A DNA stretch of 9,813 nucleotides from Candidatus Aenigmatarchaeota archaeon (GCA_016219455.1 JACRMZ010000078.1:1-9813), one strand, 5' to 3'. Shown: positions 1 to 5,487, numbered from the stretch's first letter. Notes: generated by a model not told the origin, from the letters alone. Numbers and translations are program-made.

Positions 1-535
1 GATATTCAATAGACTCAACACGTAAAACATGAACTAACAGAAGTGCAGCCGCCGAAAAAAGTGTTTTTCCAAACTTATTATAATCTTTCGAAATATCTGC
101 ACTTATATTATCTATTCTGTTTATCCTCTCATTGTTCTGATTTATAAACTTAGAAATATCGTATCCTCTGATAGCTTTGTCTGTTTTCATCTTATTATTT
201 ACATCCAAGAGAAGTCCCCAAAAAAGAACTAGCTGGTTACCTATTTTTACGTTTACAGTTATCAAAAATTGGGCGAACTCTAGAACCTGATTTATCTGCA
301 TCTCTGTTAAATATGGTTCATCAGCTCCTTTCACAAGATGTTCTAAAATACGAAGTCTTGCACCGTGAACTTCAAAGTCTTTCCTAGTATGCATATCATA
401 TAAATTTGAACGTGAAACCTCCTCTGCGTAATTAGCAAGCAGCAAAAGTCTTCCAATAATGACTTTTTTTGCCTCTTCCAAAGTGTATTCTGTCTGTGGT
501 TTCAATGTTTGTTCCATCCCTGATTTATCAGACAT
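1..535 (-). CDS. Unknown protein, AT-rich gene, cut by the window edge
   Basis: An uninterrupted frame runs from an ATG at 535 to the left edge, giving 178 residues with no stop seen, so the C-terminus is missing. I recognise no family. The protein starts MSDKSGMEQ, is largely helical and charged, and has hydrophobic stretches near residues 83-111 and 158-171; the second (FSAAALLLVHVL) could begin a membrane segment. Base use differs sharply from the rest of the window: 15 of the 60 bases at 61-120 are G or C, against 30 of 60 at 3361-3420, and codons such as TTA, ATA and AGA are frequent. This suggests a transferred gene or accessory region beside the tRNA. A TATA-like box at 557-564 is centred about 26 bases before the ATG, so the mRNA is probably leaderless. 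That the frame is coding is well supported by its length and the placed promoter; its function is unknown. Confidence 0.72.
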   Translation of the reverse strand, partial: MSDKSGMEQTLKPQTEYTLEEAKKVIIGRLLLLANYAEEVSRSNLYDMHTRKDFEVHGARLRILEHLVKGADEPYLTEMQINQVLEFAQFLITVNVKIGNQLVLFWGLLLDVNNKMKTDKAIRGYDISKFINQNNERINRIDNISADISKDYNKFGKTLFSAAALLLVHVLRVESIEY

Positions 536-556
536 AATCAAGAGTGGTCAAGATGG

Positions 557-564
557 TTATTTAA
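557..564. promoter_or_regulatory. TATA-like box shared by divergent tRNA-Ala and the 1-535 gene
   Basis: TTATTTAA lies alone in the 56-base gap between the two divergent genes. On the plus strand its centre is about 31 bases before the tRNA 5' end; on the minus strand (CCTTAAATAACC) it is about 26 bases before the ATG at 535. Both distances fit archaeal TBP-dependent promoters. I see no second AT-rich box, so one element, or two overlapping ones, probably serves both directions. Confidence 0.55.
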
Positions 565-591
565 GGACTTTCTGCGTAATCTCCACGAGAT

Positions 592-698
592 GGGCCGGTG
601 GTCTAACGGTATGACGCCACCTTGGCATAACCCTTTTCAGCGGTCAAAGGGCTCCAATCTGGTGGAGGTTTCGGGTTCAAATCCCGACCGGTCCACCA
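592..698 (+). tRNA. tRNA-Ala(GGC) with a 32-nt BHB intron and encoded CCA
   Basis: A full cloverleaf can be drawn. The acceptor stem is GGGCCGG (592-598) with CCGGTCC (688-694), and its third pair is G-U, the alanine identity pair. The D arm is 601-615, the anticodon stem CCACC (617-621) with GGTGG (661-665), the variable loop AGGTT, and the T arm TCGGG/CCCGA around TTCAAAT. The discriminator A is at 695 and CCA is encoded at 696-698. The anticodon GGC (624-626) reads GCC and GCT codons. The anticodon loop is interrupted after A37 by bases 628-659; removing them restores the seven-base loop TTGGCAT. The upstream TATA-like box and the downstream hairpin with a T-run mark it as a single-gene unit. 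Confidence 0.95.
628..659 (+). other. tRNA intron in a canonical BHB fold (37/38)
   Basis: The precursor folds as outer helix CCACC/GGTGG, a three-base bulge TCT (658-660), a four-base-pair helix TTGG (622-625)/CCAA (654-657), a three-base bulge CAT (626-628), then an inner helix of CCCTTT (631-636) with AAAGGG (646-651). Archaeal tRNA-splicing endonuclease is known to cut after the second base of each bulge. That places the cuts at 627/628 and 659/660, giving a 32-nt intron at the commonest archaeal position. Confidence 0.9.
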
Positions 699-721
699 TG
701 ACCTTTTTATGAAAAAGGTCA
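699..721 (+). terminator. Perfect hairpin with T-run just after tRNA-Ala
   Basis: TGACCTTTTT (699-708) and AAAAAGGTCA (712-721) are perfect ten-base inverted repeats around a three-base ATG loop, starting on the base after the tRNA CCA. The T5 run at 704-708 would by itself serve as an archaeal terminator; the hairpin may help define the 3' end. Being symmetrical, it also presents a T-run to minus-strand transcripts coming from the CBS gene. Confidence 0.5.
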
Positions 722-989
722 ATCAAAAAGACTTGACTAAAAGAAGTCAAAAGTTTGATCAAAGAAAAACGCTTCTGCCATTTCAGGACATGGCTAAAAG
801 AAGGCGTTGTGGGGACAAACCAGCCTTGCATTACTTGCCTAATACTAACTCTTTAACTTTGTTTCATATGCGGCAAAAAGACCTAATGACCTGAAACCAG
901 CAGTGTTGTTTGTCTCGTGTTTTTTCAGCTGCACTTACAAAATATATTTTTCTTTCATGGCGGCATTTTTTCTGCAGCAGGAAAAACAA
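722..989. other. Gene-free stretch with further inverted repeats, no convincing ORF
   Basis: No plausible protein gene is seen here. Two more foldable segments follow the tRNA hairpin. One has ATCAAA (722-727)/TTTGAT (754-759) outside GACTT (730-734)/AAGTC (744-748). The other has AACGC-TTCT-GCCA (768-780) pairing with TGGC (791-794), AGAA (799-802) and GCGTT (804-808), with a four-base and a one-base bulge on the 3' side. The ten-mer CTAAAAGAAG occurs in both (737-746 and 794-803). Past 810 I see only T-rich tracts near 919-926 and 947-952 and an imperfect hairpin at about 966-985 (TTTTTCTG with CAGGAAAAA), which may be terminators for either strand. It could be a small RNA or decayed sequence; I cannot tell which. 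Confidence 0.4.
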
Positions 990-1691
990 TCACTTTATGT
1001 ACCGCTTTATCTTCAGCGTCTTGCTGGCAAGCGGGACAACGACATCATTGAAAGCGACCATTGAATATGGGTGAAGGCAGGATACTGCTATGATTGCCTT
1101 GGGTTTCGGATGATTCCTGTCTATGATGCCTCCGGCAGATTCTACGTGTATCCCCTGAAGGTCGACTCCAAGCATCCTGTCCGTTGACTTTGCTTCTTCT
1201 ATGCATGCGTTTATCGCATCCACGGCTTTCTCTGCCCCGAAACCATCGCTGAGCTCGACTTCATACCTGCTGTTCATCCTGACCATGGTGTCAATCAGCA
1301 CGTCCATTACAGATGGCTGGACTCTTATCAAATCCTTCTCAGTTATCAGGCCAAGCAAGCGGTGTGCGGAATCGACGACAGGCAGCCTCCTTATGTCGTT
1401 GCGGACCATCGTTCGCGCAACTTCATACAAGTCGGTGCCTGGTGAAACTGTGATGGGGTTGCGCGTCATCGACTGCTCAACTTTTGCGCTCCGGTGTTTT
1501 CCCTCGGCGCCAAGTTCCCGGACTATATCGCTGTCAGTTATGATGCCTATTAGGTTCCCGCTTTCAATGACTAGCAAGCTGCCTATCCTGTTCTTCAGCA
1601 TGATATGTGAGGCGTCGGCGAGCGTCTTGTCCTTGGTTATTGTGATAGGCCTTGCATTCATCGCCTTTTCCGCGCTGATGCCATAAGACAT
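990..1691 (-). CDS. Tandem CBS-domain protein with an unrecognised C-terminal domain
   Basis: This 233-residue protein has two CBS domains, at about residues 8-60 and 72-125, each ending in the usual strand-helix signature (GIITDSDIVREL at 49-60, GLITEKDLIRV at 114-124). A CBS pair forms a Bateman module that usually binds adenine nucleotides (AMP, ATP, SAM) and regulates an attached or partner domain. Residues from about 130 to 233 are a separate alpha/beta region (contains DLQGIHVESAGGIID and AIIAVSCLHP) that I do not recognise; it carries no helix-turn-helix or membrane segment that I can see. The gene seems to be transcribed alone: a TATA-like box lies 26 bases before the ATG, and the upstream minus-strand gene ends 52 bases away. 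The ligand and target are unknown. The CBS assignment is firm, the role is not. Confidence 0.9.
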   Translation of the reverse strand: MSYGISAEKAMNARPITITKDKTLADASHIMLKNRIGSLLVIESGNLIGIITDSDIVRELGAEGKHRSAKVEQSMTRNPITVSPGTDLYEVARTMVRNDIRRLPVVDSAHRLLGLITEKDLIRVQPSVMDVLIDTMVRMNSRYEVELSDGFGAEKAVDAINACIEEAKSTDRMLGVDLQGIHVESAGGIIDRNHPKPKAIIAVSCLHPYSMVAFNDVVVPLASKTLKIKRYIK

Positions 1692-1713
1692 GATTTAGAA
1701 ATATGGTTTCTTC

Positions 1714-1720
1714 TATAAAA
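1714..1720 (-). promoter_or_regulatory. TATA-like box for the CBS gene
   Basis: On the minus strand CCTTTTATAGAA spans 1711-1722, with its core TTTTATA centred 26 bases before the ATG at 1691. This spacing predicts transcription starting at or within a base or two of the start codon, that is, a leaderless mRNA. No Shine-Dalgarno sequence is seen before this ATG, which agrees. Confidence 0.55.
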
Positions 1721-1743
1721 GGCTAAAAATAGTCGGCGGGCCT

Positions 1744-2139
1744 TTAGAAATGAAGGCCCTTCCTGTTCTTCAGCTCTTCAGGCGACGGGCCTATCCAATC
1801 CATGACAAACCCCTTCCCGTCCCTTCTGAGATGGTATTCCTCGACAGTCATGTCGTCATGCTCGACTTCAACTGAAATTTCCTTTGTTTCTTTTGCATGC
1901 GACTTGAGGAAACGCCCTGCAAAGGAGCTTTCCGGCGCGGCTATCACGATGGTCTTGTCCTTTGCCTTGTAATCGTTGGAGTTTCTCTCTATGTCCCGCT
2001 TCTCCATTGCCTTGATTTCGACATCCTTGGAGAACTTTATCTTTATTTCCTCAATGCCGTCTCCTTCTGAGAGAATCCCAACGAGCGCCTTTATCTCGTC
2101 TTCCCTTACCTTCATTCCTTCGCGTATCTTAGCGTACAT
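1744..2139 (-). CDS. Unknown 131-residue protein, second gene of a coupled pair
   Basis: I recognise no family. The protein is soluble, highly charged and of mixed alpha/beta character: a helix near residues 10-24 (REDEIKALVGILSE), alternating strands such as EEIKIKF and KTIVIAA, and a C-terminal IGPSPEELKNRKG segment. There is no signal peptide, membrane segment or cysteine. The start is well defined: GAGGTGA, a near-perfect archaeal Shine-Dalgarno, sits four bases before the ATG, and the TGA stop of the preceding gene lies inside it. Only three bases separate the two genes, so translation is almost certainly coupled and the two products probably work together. The gene is in step with its neighbours in base use. 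It is real but of unknown function. Confidence 0.8.
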   Translation of the reverse strand: MYAKIREGMKVREDEIKALVGILSEGDGIEEIKIKFSKDVEIKAMEKRDIERNSNDYKAKDKTIVIAAPESSFAGRFLKSHAKETKEISVEVEHDDMTVEEYHLRRDGKGFVMDWIGPSPEELKNRKGLHF

Positions 2140-2142
2140 AAC

Positions 2143-2556
2143 TCACCTCGCAAGGATGAACAAGTGCCCGTTGCCAAGTATCCTTGTCATTTTGCCGGGC
2201 TTCTCTGCCTCTTTCCCGACACCGGCATTTATCCCGTTGCTCCTGAGGAATTTCATTATCTCAACCATCCTTTCTTTCGTGTCCTCTCTGGCTGTTTCCC
2301 GCATGCTATCGTTGGCATTTTTCAGCGAATCGTCTTCAGTTGATGTCAACACGTCAACTATGTATTCTCCGTATACCGTTGCTCCCCGTTCCTTCCCGTA
2401 TCCCCACATCCTTATGGTGTAGTCCTCTTCGCTCTGCGTCCCGATCTTCTCAGTCTTTATGTCCTCAGAAATTACCACTTTCCTGACACCTTTGCTCTTC
2501 AGAGCCGCTGAAAACTCCGCCATCTCCTTCCTAAAGCTAGCTAGCATCTCCAACAC
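2143..2556 (-). CDS. Unknown 137-residue protein, first gene of a coupled pair
   Basis: I recognise no family. It begins with an amphipathic helix (residues 1-22), followed by strand-like VRKVVISED, then a middle stretch with IRMWGYGKERG and YGEYIVDVL, a long charged helix (about 80-108) and a basic C-terminus ending GNGHLFILAR. There are no cysteines and no membrane segment. The ATG at 2556 is preceded on the minus strand by a G-rich run (GGGGGGTG, about eight bases upstream) that can act as a Shine-Dalgarno, and by a TATA-like box at 2584-2594. The last codons (CTT GCG AGG TGA) double as the ribosome-binding site of the following gene. The pair is divergent from the 447-residue gene across a 127-base region with two palindromes. 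Confidence 0.8.
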   Translation of the reverse strand: MLEMLASFRKEMAEFSAALKSKGVRKVVISEDIKTEKIGTQSEEDYTIRMWGYGKERGATVYGEYIVDVLTSTEDDSLKNANDSMRETAREDTKERMVEIMKFLRSNGINAGVGKEAEKPGKMTRILGNGHLFILAR

Positions 2557-2583
2557 CCCCCTGATTACCTTATAGTGATTATC

Positions 2584-2594
2584 ATATAAAAAGG
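2584..2594 (-). promoter_or_regulatory. TATA-like box for the 2556-1744 gene pair
   Basis: Read on the minus strand this is CCTTTTTATAT, centred about 33 bases before the ATG at 2556. An archaeal start site about 26 bases downstream would leave a leader of about seven bases. The CC just before the T-run may act as part of a BRE-like element, though I would not lean on it. Confidence 0.45.
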
Positions 2595-2607
2595 TTACAC
2601 TTTCTAG

Positions 2608-2619
2608 AGTTTTAAAACT
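2608..2619. promoter_or_regulatory. Perfect 12-bp palindrome, possible operator
   Basis: AGTTTTAAAACT equals its own reverse complement, and beyond one mismatched pair the symmetry continues for two more bases on each side. It lies in the middle of the divergent promoter region between genes 2556 and 2684. It could bind a dimeric regulator, but AT-rich palindromes arise readily by chance. Confidence 0.3.
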
Positions 2620-2642
2620 ATAAAATTAACTATATGTACGGC

Positions 2643-2656
2643 ATTAATGCATTAAT
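2643..2656. promoter_or_regulatory. Perfect 14-bp palindrome over the 447-residue gene's promoter
   Basis: ATTAATGCATTAAT is a perfect palindrome and is also part of the direct repeat GCATTAAT-GCATTAAT (2641-2656). Its right half (ATTAATAC) is the most TATA-like sequence at the proper distance (about 30 bases) before the ATG at 2684. A protein bound here would cover the core promoter, so it is a candidate operator. No regulator gene in this window is an obvious match. Confidence 0.4.
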
Positions 2657-2683
2657 ACGTCACAATGCAATTACGGTTAGTTT

Positions 2684-4027
2684 ATGGATATAAAAAAGGT
2701 CCTCAAGAAGCTTGAGCAGCCTGGCAGCTTTGAGCCGGCTGGCTGCGCTCTTCCTTTCAAGAAAGACGGGAAAGAGTTCTGGTGCGCCTACTTCGAATTT
2801 GACCAGCCGCACTATGGCGCGATTAACGTTTTTTCATACAACGACTCCTTGGATGATGTCAAGAAAGCGGCAGAAGAGAAGTGGCTCTCAAGCTACGACT
2901 CGCTCATCGAAGAAGCCAACTGCCTTGCAGGATACAGCAAAGAGGGGATGAAGGCAAACGCTGCGCTAAGCGGACTTAACGGCGGGCTGATGGGTGCAGG
3001 AGCCGCAATTGGCGGCGCGCTGATTTCCGGCGCGTTTTTTGGCATCGGTGCCGGTGCATTCGGATACATAGCATACAGGAACTGGAGAAACAAGAAGAAC
3101 GCCAGGAAAGCCGCAGATAAGCTCACAGAAATGAAATCAAAGGAGAAAAAATTCAACCTCATCAAAAGGGATCCCAAAACGATGGACGGGCTTTCTTACC
3201 GCGGCATGAAAAAAATGCTCACGTCCCTCAGGGGGGAAATGGACCCGTCGTCATTCTACGAGTACCGTGACATTGTAAAAAAGCATGAAGAATCAAACGG
3301 CTGGCAATATTCTTCAGGCGAGCTTTCGTGCCAGAAAAACGTCCTTAAGCCCGCACCGGCAGGGAAAAAAATGGCCAAGCGGGCATACCACATAGACGGC
3401 CTTGTCGGCATAATCAAAGGCATCTCAAAGAAGATACCAAAATTCAGGGAACGGCTGGATTTTGACAGCTACGGCGACGGGGAAGAGGCCTTTTACGGCG
3501 GCATCTATGGAGGAATAGACCAGATTGGCGTTGTTGAGCATCTTGGCGATTCCAATGAAAAAATAACCAGCGGCGGGCAGGCATGGGAGATAAAGAAATG
3601 GGTCAACGAGTCTTTCCCCAGAAAAGCGGAGATTGAAAAGCTATATCATGGCATAGAGGAAGCGAAAAAAGGCACCCTGTTAGGAATTCCACTTAATGCT
3701 AGAAAGGACGCAACTGTGTTCCGCCTTGAAGAGGAGCTTTTCCACATGGAAGACGAATACAAACGCGGGGAGTTCCTGAAAAAGAAGTTCGATGAGGGGT
3801 TTTTCACAGGCGGCATAACAGCGGCGGCATTTGGCATACCTCTCCTTACGGCAAACGCAAGCGCCAATGGCTACAGGGCGCTGAAGAAATACGGAGGAAA
3901 GATCAAAGATGGCATAGGCAGCAAAACGAAAAAGTTCAAAGATGGGGCAAAAAAAACCGGCCGCAGCATAAAGGACGGCTTCACATACCCGTACAGGAAG
4001 ATACGCGACTACCTAAAGGATGACTAG
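2684..4027 (+). CDS. Glycine-zipper protein with C-terminal 11-residue KDG repeats, unknown function
   Basis: I recognise no family for this 447-residue protein. Visible parts in order are: a soluble N-terminus with three cysteines (21, 34, 80); a long glycine-rich hydrophobic segment at about 93-131 (GGLMGAGAAIGGALISG, then FFGIGAGAFGYIAY), long enough for a membrane hairpin; a basic linker; EEAF at 267; PRKAEIEKL at 312-320; a charged helix at 347-362; a hydrophobic patch at 373-388 (FFTGGITAAAFGIPLL); and a basic tail in which KDG recurs at 408, 419 and 430, exactly 11 residues apart. From 267 on, the layout matches the 219-residue protein at 5488-6147, so the two share a module. The tail pattern recalls amphipathic lipid-binding hendecads; membrane association is my inference. 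The end overlaps the convergent gene by 15 bases. The start is the first ATG after the promoter palindrome. Confidence 0.85.
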   Translation: MDIKKVLKKLEQPGSFEPAGCALPFKKDGKEFWCAYFEFDQPHYGAINVFSYNDSLDDVKKAAEEKWLSSYDSLIEEANCLAGYSKEGMKANAALSGLNGGLMGAGAAIGGALISGAFFGIGAGAFGYIAYRNWRNKKNARKAADKLTEMKSKEKKFNLIKRDPKTMDGLSYRGMKKMLTSLRGEMDPSSFYEYRDIVKKHEESNGWQYSSGELSCQKNVLKPAPAGKKMAKRAYHIDGLVGIIKGISKKIPKFRERLDFDSYGDGEEAFYGGIYGGIDQIGVVEHLGDSNEKITSGGQAWEIKKWVNESFPRKAEIEKLYHGIEEAKKGTLLGIPLNARKDATVFRLEEELFHMEDEYKRGEFLKKKFDEGFFTGGITAAAFGIPLLTANASANGYRALKKYGGKIKDGIGSKTKKFKDGAKKTGRSIKDGFTYPYRKIRDYLKDD

Positions 4028-5071
4028 AAGGAGCGGCAGCGCGACCATTATGCCAAGAAGCATCATAACCCCCCTCATATCCACAAGAAGCTTGTATGTG
4101 GCGTTGACGATTGAATCTATTACCTTGTCCTTCATCATGAAGTATGCCATGACGCAGTTCCCAAGCATCACCATCAGCACGGCCCCAAAAGACTCCGGGT
4201 TCCCAGTCAAGAGGTAAAGCACTAGCGCGTCTGAAAACGCGCCGTCATTGGCGCCTATCAGGTAAGGCACGATGTTCTTCAGCTCTATTTTCTTGGAGAC
4301 GTATATCGGCACTATTATGCTCAGGCTGACTGACACGTTGAAGAACACGGCAGTCAGAAGGAATCCTGAGAAGAACGATGCGACTGGGTTTCCTAAAAGG
4401 TCTATCCATGACTCTATGCTGTCCTCACCGCTTTTTTTAAGCAGTGTCTTGTCAATCAGCCCGAGGACAAAAATTATCAACAATATCCCAATGAGTATTG
4501 CAACTGATGGCCCAAAAGACGCTATCATGTTTCCGGCAGCAGTGTCAAGTGGCCCTAGAGGATCGGCTGCAGAAACTTTTGGCGTAGATGAGATTAGGAA
4601 CCTCAGCGGATAGAGCATTGTCCCGAAGAAAAGAGTCCCCGTGTTCATTATAAGCGTTGTCACAAATGCAGCAGTGCCTATCGAAAAGCCCCTCCTCAGC
4701 GACTTGTCCCCAAGCGACGTTACAATCCCTATGAAAAACGCGATGCTGACTGCGCCTATCCTGCTTCCTATGATTGAGCCAAAGAGCTGGATTGCGGATA
4801 TGACTCCGGCGTTTTTGAGCCCTATGGCAATTGCAGCTATGGGGCTTCCGCTGAGAATGAACATCGAGGCTATCCACGAGTACCCTATGGCTGAAGGCAC
4901 ATTCCTTATGTTTGACTTGAGCCATTCGTTGAAGTCCGGCCCAAGCTCCCTTACGCCGTGTTTTATGAGGATTATGGAGAAAATCAGGACGGCAAACAGC
5001 GGCAACAGGGACAGAAGCCTGCTGGGGCGCAGCCCTTTGTTCAATCCTTCGCTTATGATTCTCCTTACCAT
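4013..5071 (-). CDS. Na/phosphate cotransporter-like membrane protein, divergent
   Basis: This 352-residue, strongly hydrophobic protein has about eight to ten membrane segments. It shows two matching halves: residues 63-107 (SGSP at 74-77, GLKNAGVIS, GSRIGA at 102-107) and 236-278 (NVSVS at 245-249, GANDGA at 273-278), with 28 residues between the paired motifs in each. This is the inverted-repeat plan of the Na/Pi-cotransporter family, whose repeats normally carry QSSSAT and GANIGTT. Here both QSSS motifs are altered, so substrate and ion may differ or the resemblance may be only architectural. There is no PhoU-like C-terminal domain, unlike many prokaryotic members. A TATA-like box lies about 26 bases before the ATG, suggesting a leaderless mRNA. 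The gene sits between the two genes that share the KDG module, but on the opposite strand. The membrane-protein call is firm; the family call is moderate. Confidence 0.65.
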   Translation of the reverse strand: MVRRIISEGLNKGLRPSRLLSLLPLFAVLIFSIILIKHGVRELGPDFNEWLKSNIRNVPSAIGYSWIASMFILSGSPIAAIAIGLKNAGVISAIQLFGSIIGSRIGAVSIAFFIGIVTSLGDKSLRRGFSIGTAAFVTTLIMNTGTLFFGTMLYPLRFLISSTPKVSAADPLGPLDTAAGNMIASFGPSVAILIGILLIIFVLGLIDKTLLKKSGEDSIESWIDLLGNPVASFFSGFLLTAVFFNVSVSLSIIVPIYVSKKIELKNIVPYLIGANDGAFSDALVLYLLTGNPESFGAVLMVMLGNCVMAYFMMKDKVIDSIVNATYKLLVDMRGVMMLLGIMVALPLLLVIL

Positions 5072-5091
5072 AATTTGAATATTGCCAAGGT

Positions 5092-5101
5092 GTTATAAAA
5101 G
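5092..5101. promoter_or_regulatory. TATA-like box between divergent genes 5071 and 5146
   Basis: GTTATAAAAG lies in the 74-base gap. Read on the minus strand (CTTTTATAAC) it is centred about 26 bases before the ATG at 5071, ideal for a leaderless transcript. Read on the plus strand it predicts a start near 5123, leaving a leader of about 23 bases that includes the GGGGTGG Shine-Dalgarno at 5135-5141. As at 557-564, one box may serve both directions. Confidence 0.45.
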
Positions 5102-5145
5102 CAAAGGTAAAATAGTTGATTTGGGCATTTTAAAGGGGTGGATGG

Positions 5146-5475
5146 ATGGACAACGGCGAAAGGCATGCTAGGTGCTGGGAAGGGACCTGTCCGGACTATA
5201 TACCCATTGAGAAACAGGCGGAAAAACTGAAAGCCTACGGGAAGGATGAAATAATAGAGATACTGAAAATACAGGAACGGTATTCCAACTGCGTTACCGA
5301 TGCGATGAGGCATAGGATAATGAGCAGGCTGGAGGACAGGAAAGGCGTCATAGAGAAGATGAAAAAATACGAAAATATTTTTGAACGGCAGATTAAGCAA
5401 TTGGAAGAAGATATACAGGACCCGTGGATAAAAAGCATTTACAAGGCATGGGAAGACAAAAAGGATCTGTTCTGA
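5146..5475 (+). CDS. Unknown 109-residue helical protein, first gene of the nadE operon
   Basis: I recognise no family. The N-terminus has a short CWEGTC element (Cys10, Cys15); a third cysteine is at about residue 49. From residue 22 onward the sequence looks almost wholly helical and charged (EKQAEKLKAYGKDEIIEIL, then RLEDRKGVIEKMKKYENIFERQIKQLEEDI), a likely coiled coil or helical bundle. There is no membrane segment or signal. GGGGTGG stands about four bases before the ATG at 5146. An overlapping ATG at 5142 is in another frame. The next gene starts 12 bases after the stop with nearly the same leader, GGGGTGGTTG, so these two are co-transcribed and may be partners. That it is a real gene rests on its leader, length and operon position. 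Confidence 0.75.
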   Translation: MDNGERHARCWEGTCPDYIPIEKQAEKLKAYGKDEIIEILKIQERYSNCVTDAMRHRIMSRLEDRKGVIEKMKKYENIFERQIKQLEEDIQDPWIKSIYKAWEDKKDLF

Positions 5476-5487
5476 TGGGGTGGTTGG

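Noticed and set aside
660..698. Attachment-site duplication of the tRNA 3' end
   Set aside because: No second copy of the T-arm and acceptor sequence was seen elsewhere in the window, and no integrase gene is present.
637..831. Minus-strand 64-codon ORF containing RSGFEPETS
   Set aside because: It is the antisense reading of the tRNA T-arm region; this peptide string is a well-known false ORF over tRNA genes.
709..894. Plus-strand 61-codon ORF after the tRNA
   Set aside because: Its start lies in the loop of the tRNA-trailing hairpin, there is no ribosome-binding site, and it runs through the inverted repeats; the composition is unlike a protein gene.
840..905. Possible C/D-box small RNA (ATGACCTGA near 885-893)
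   Set aside because: A CTGA-like D box is present but no RTGATGA C box at a sensible distance was found, nor internal C'/D' boxes.
1201..1686. Plus-strand 161-codon ORF
   Set aside because: It is antisense to the clear CBS-domain gene.
3872..4024. Homology of the KDG tails to synuclein
   Set aside because: Only the 11-residue rhythm and lysine-acidic-glycine core are similar; such repeats evolve independently, so I claim analogy only.
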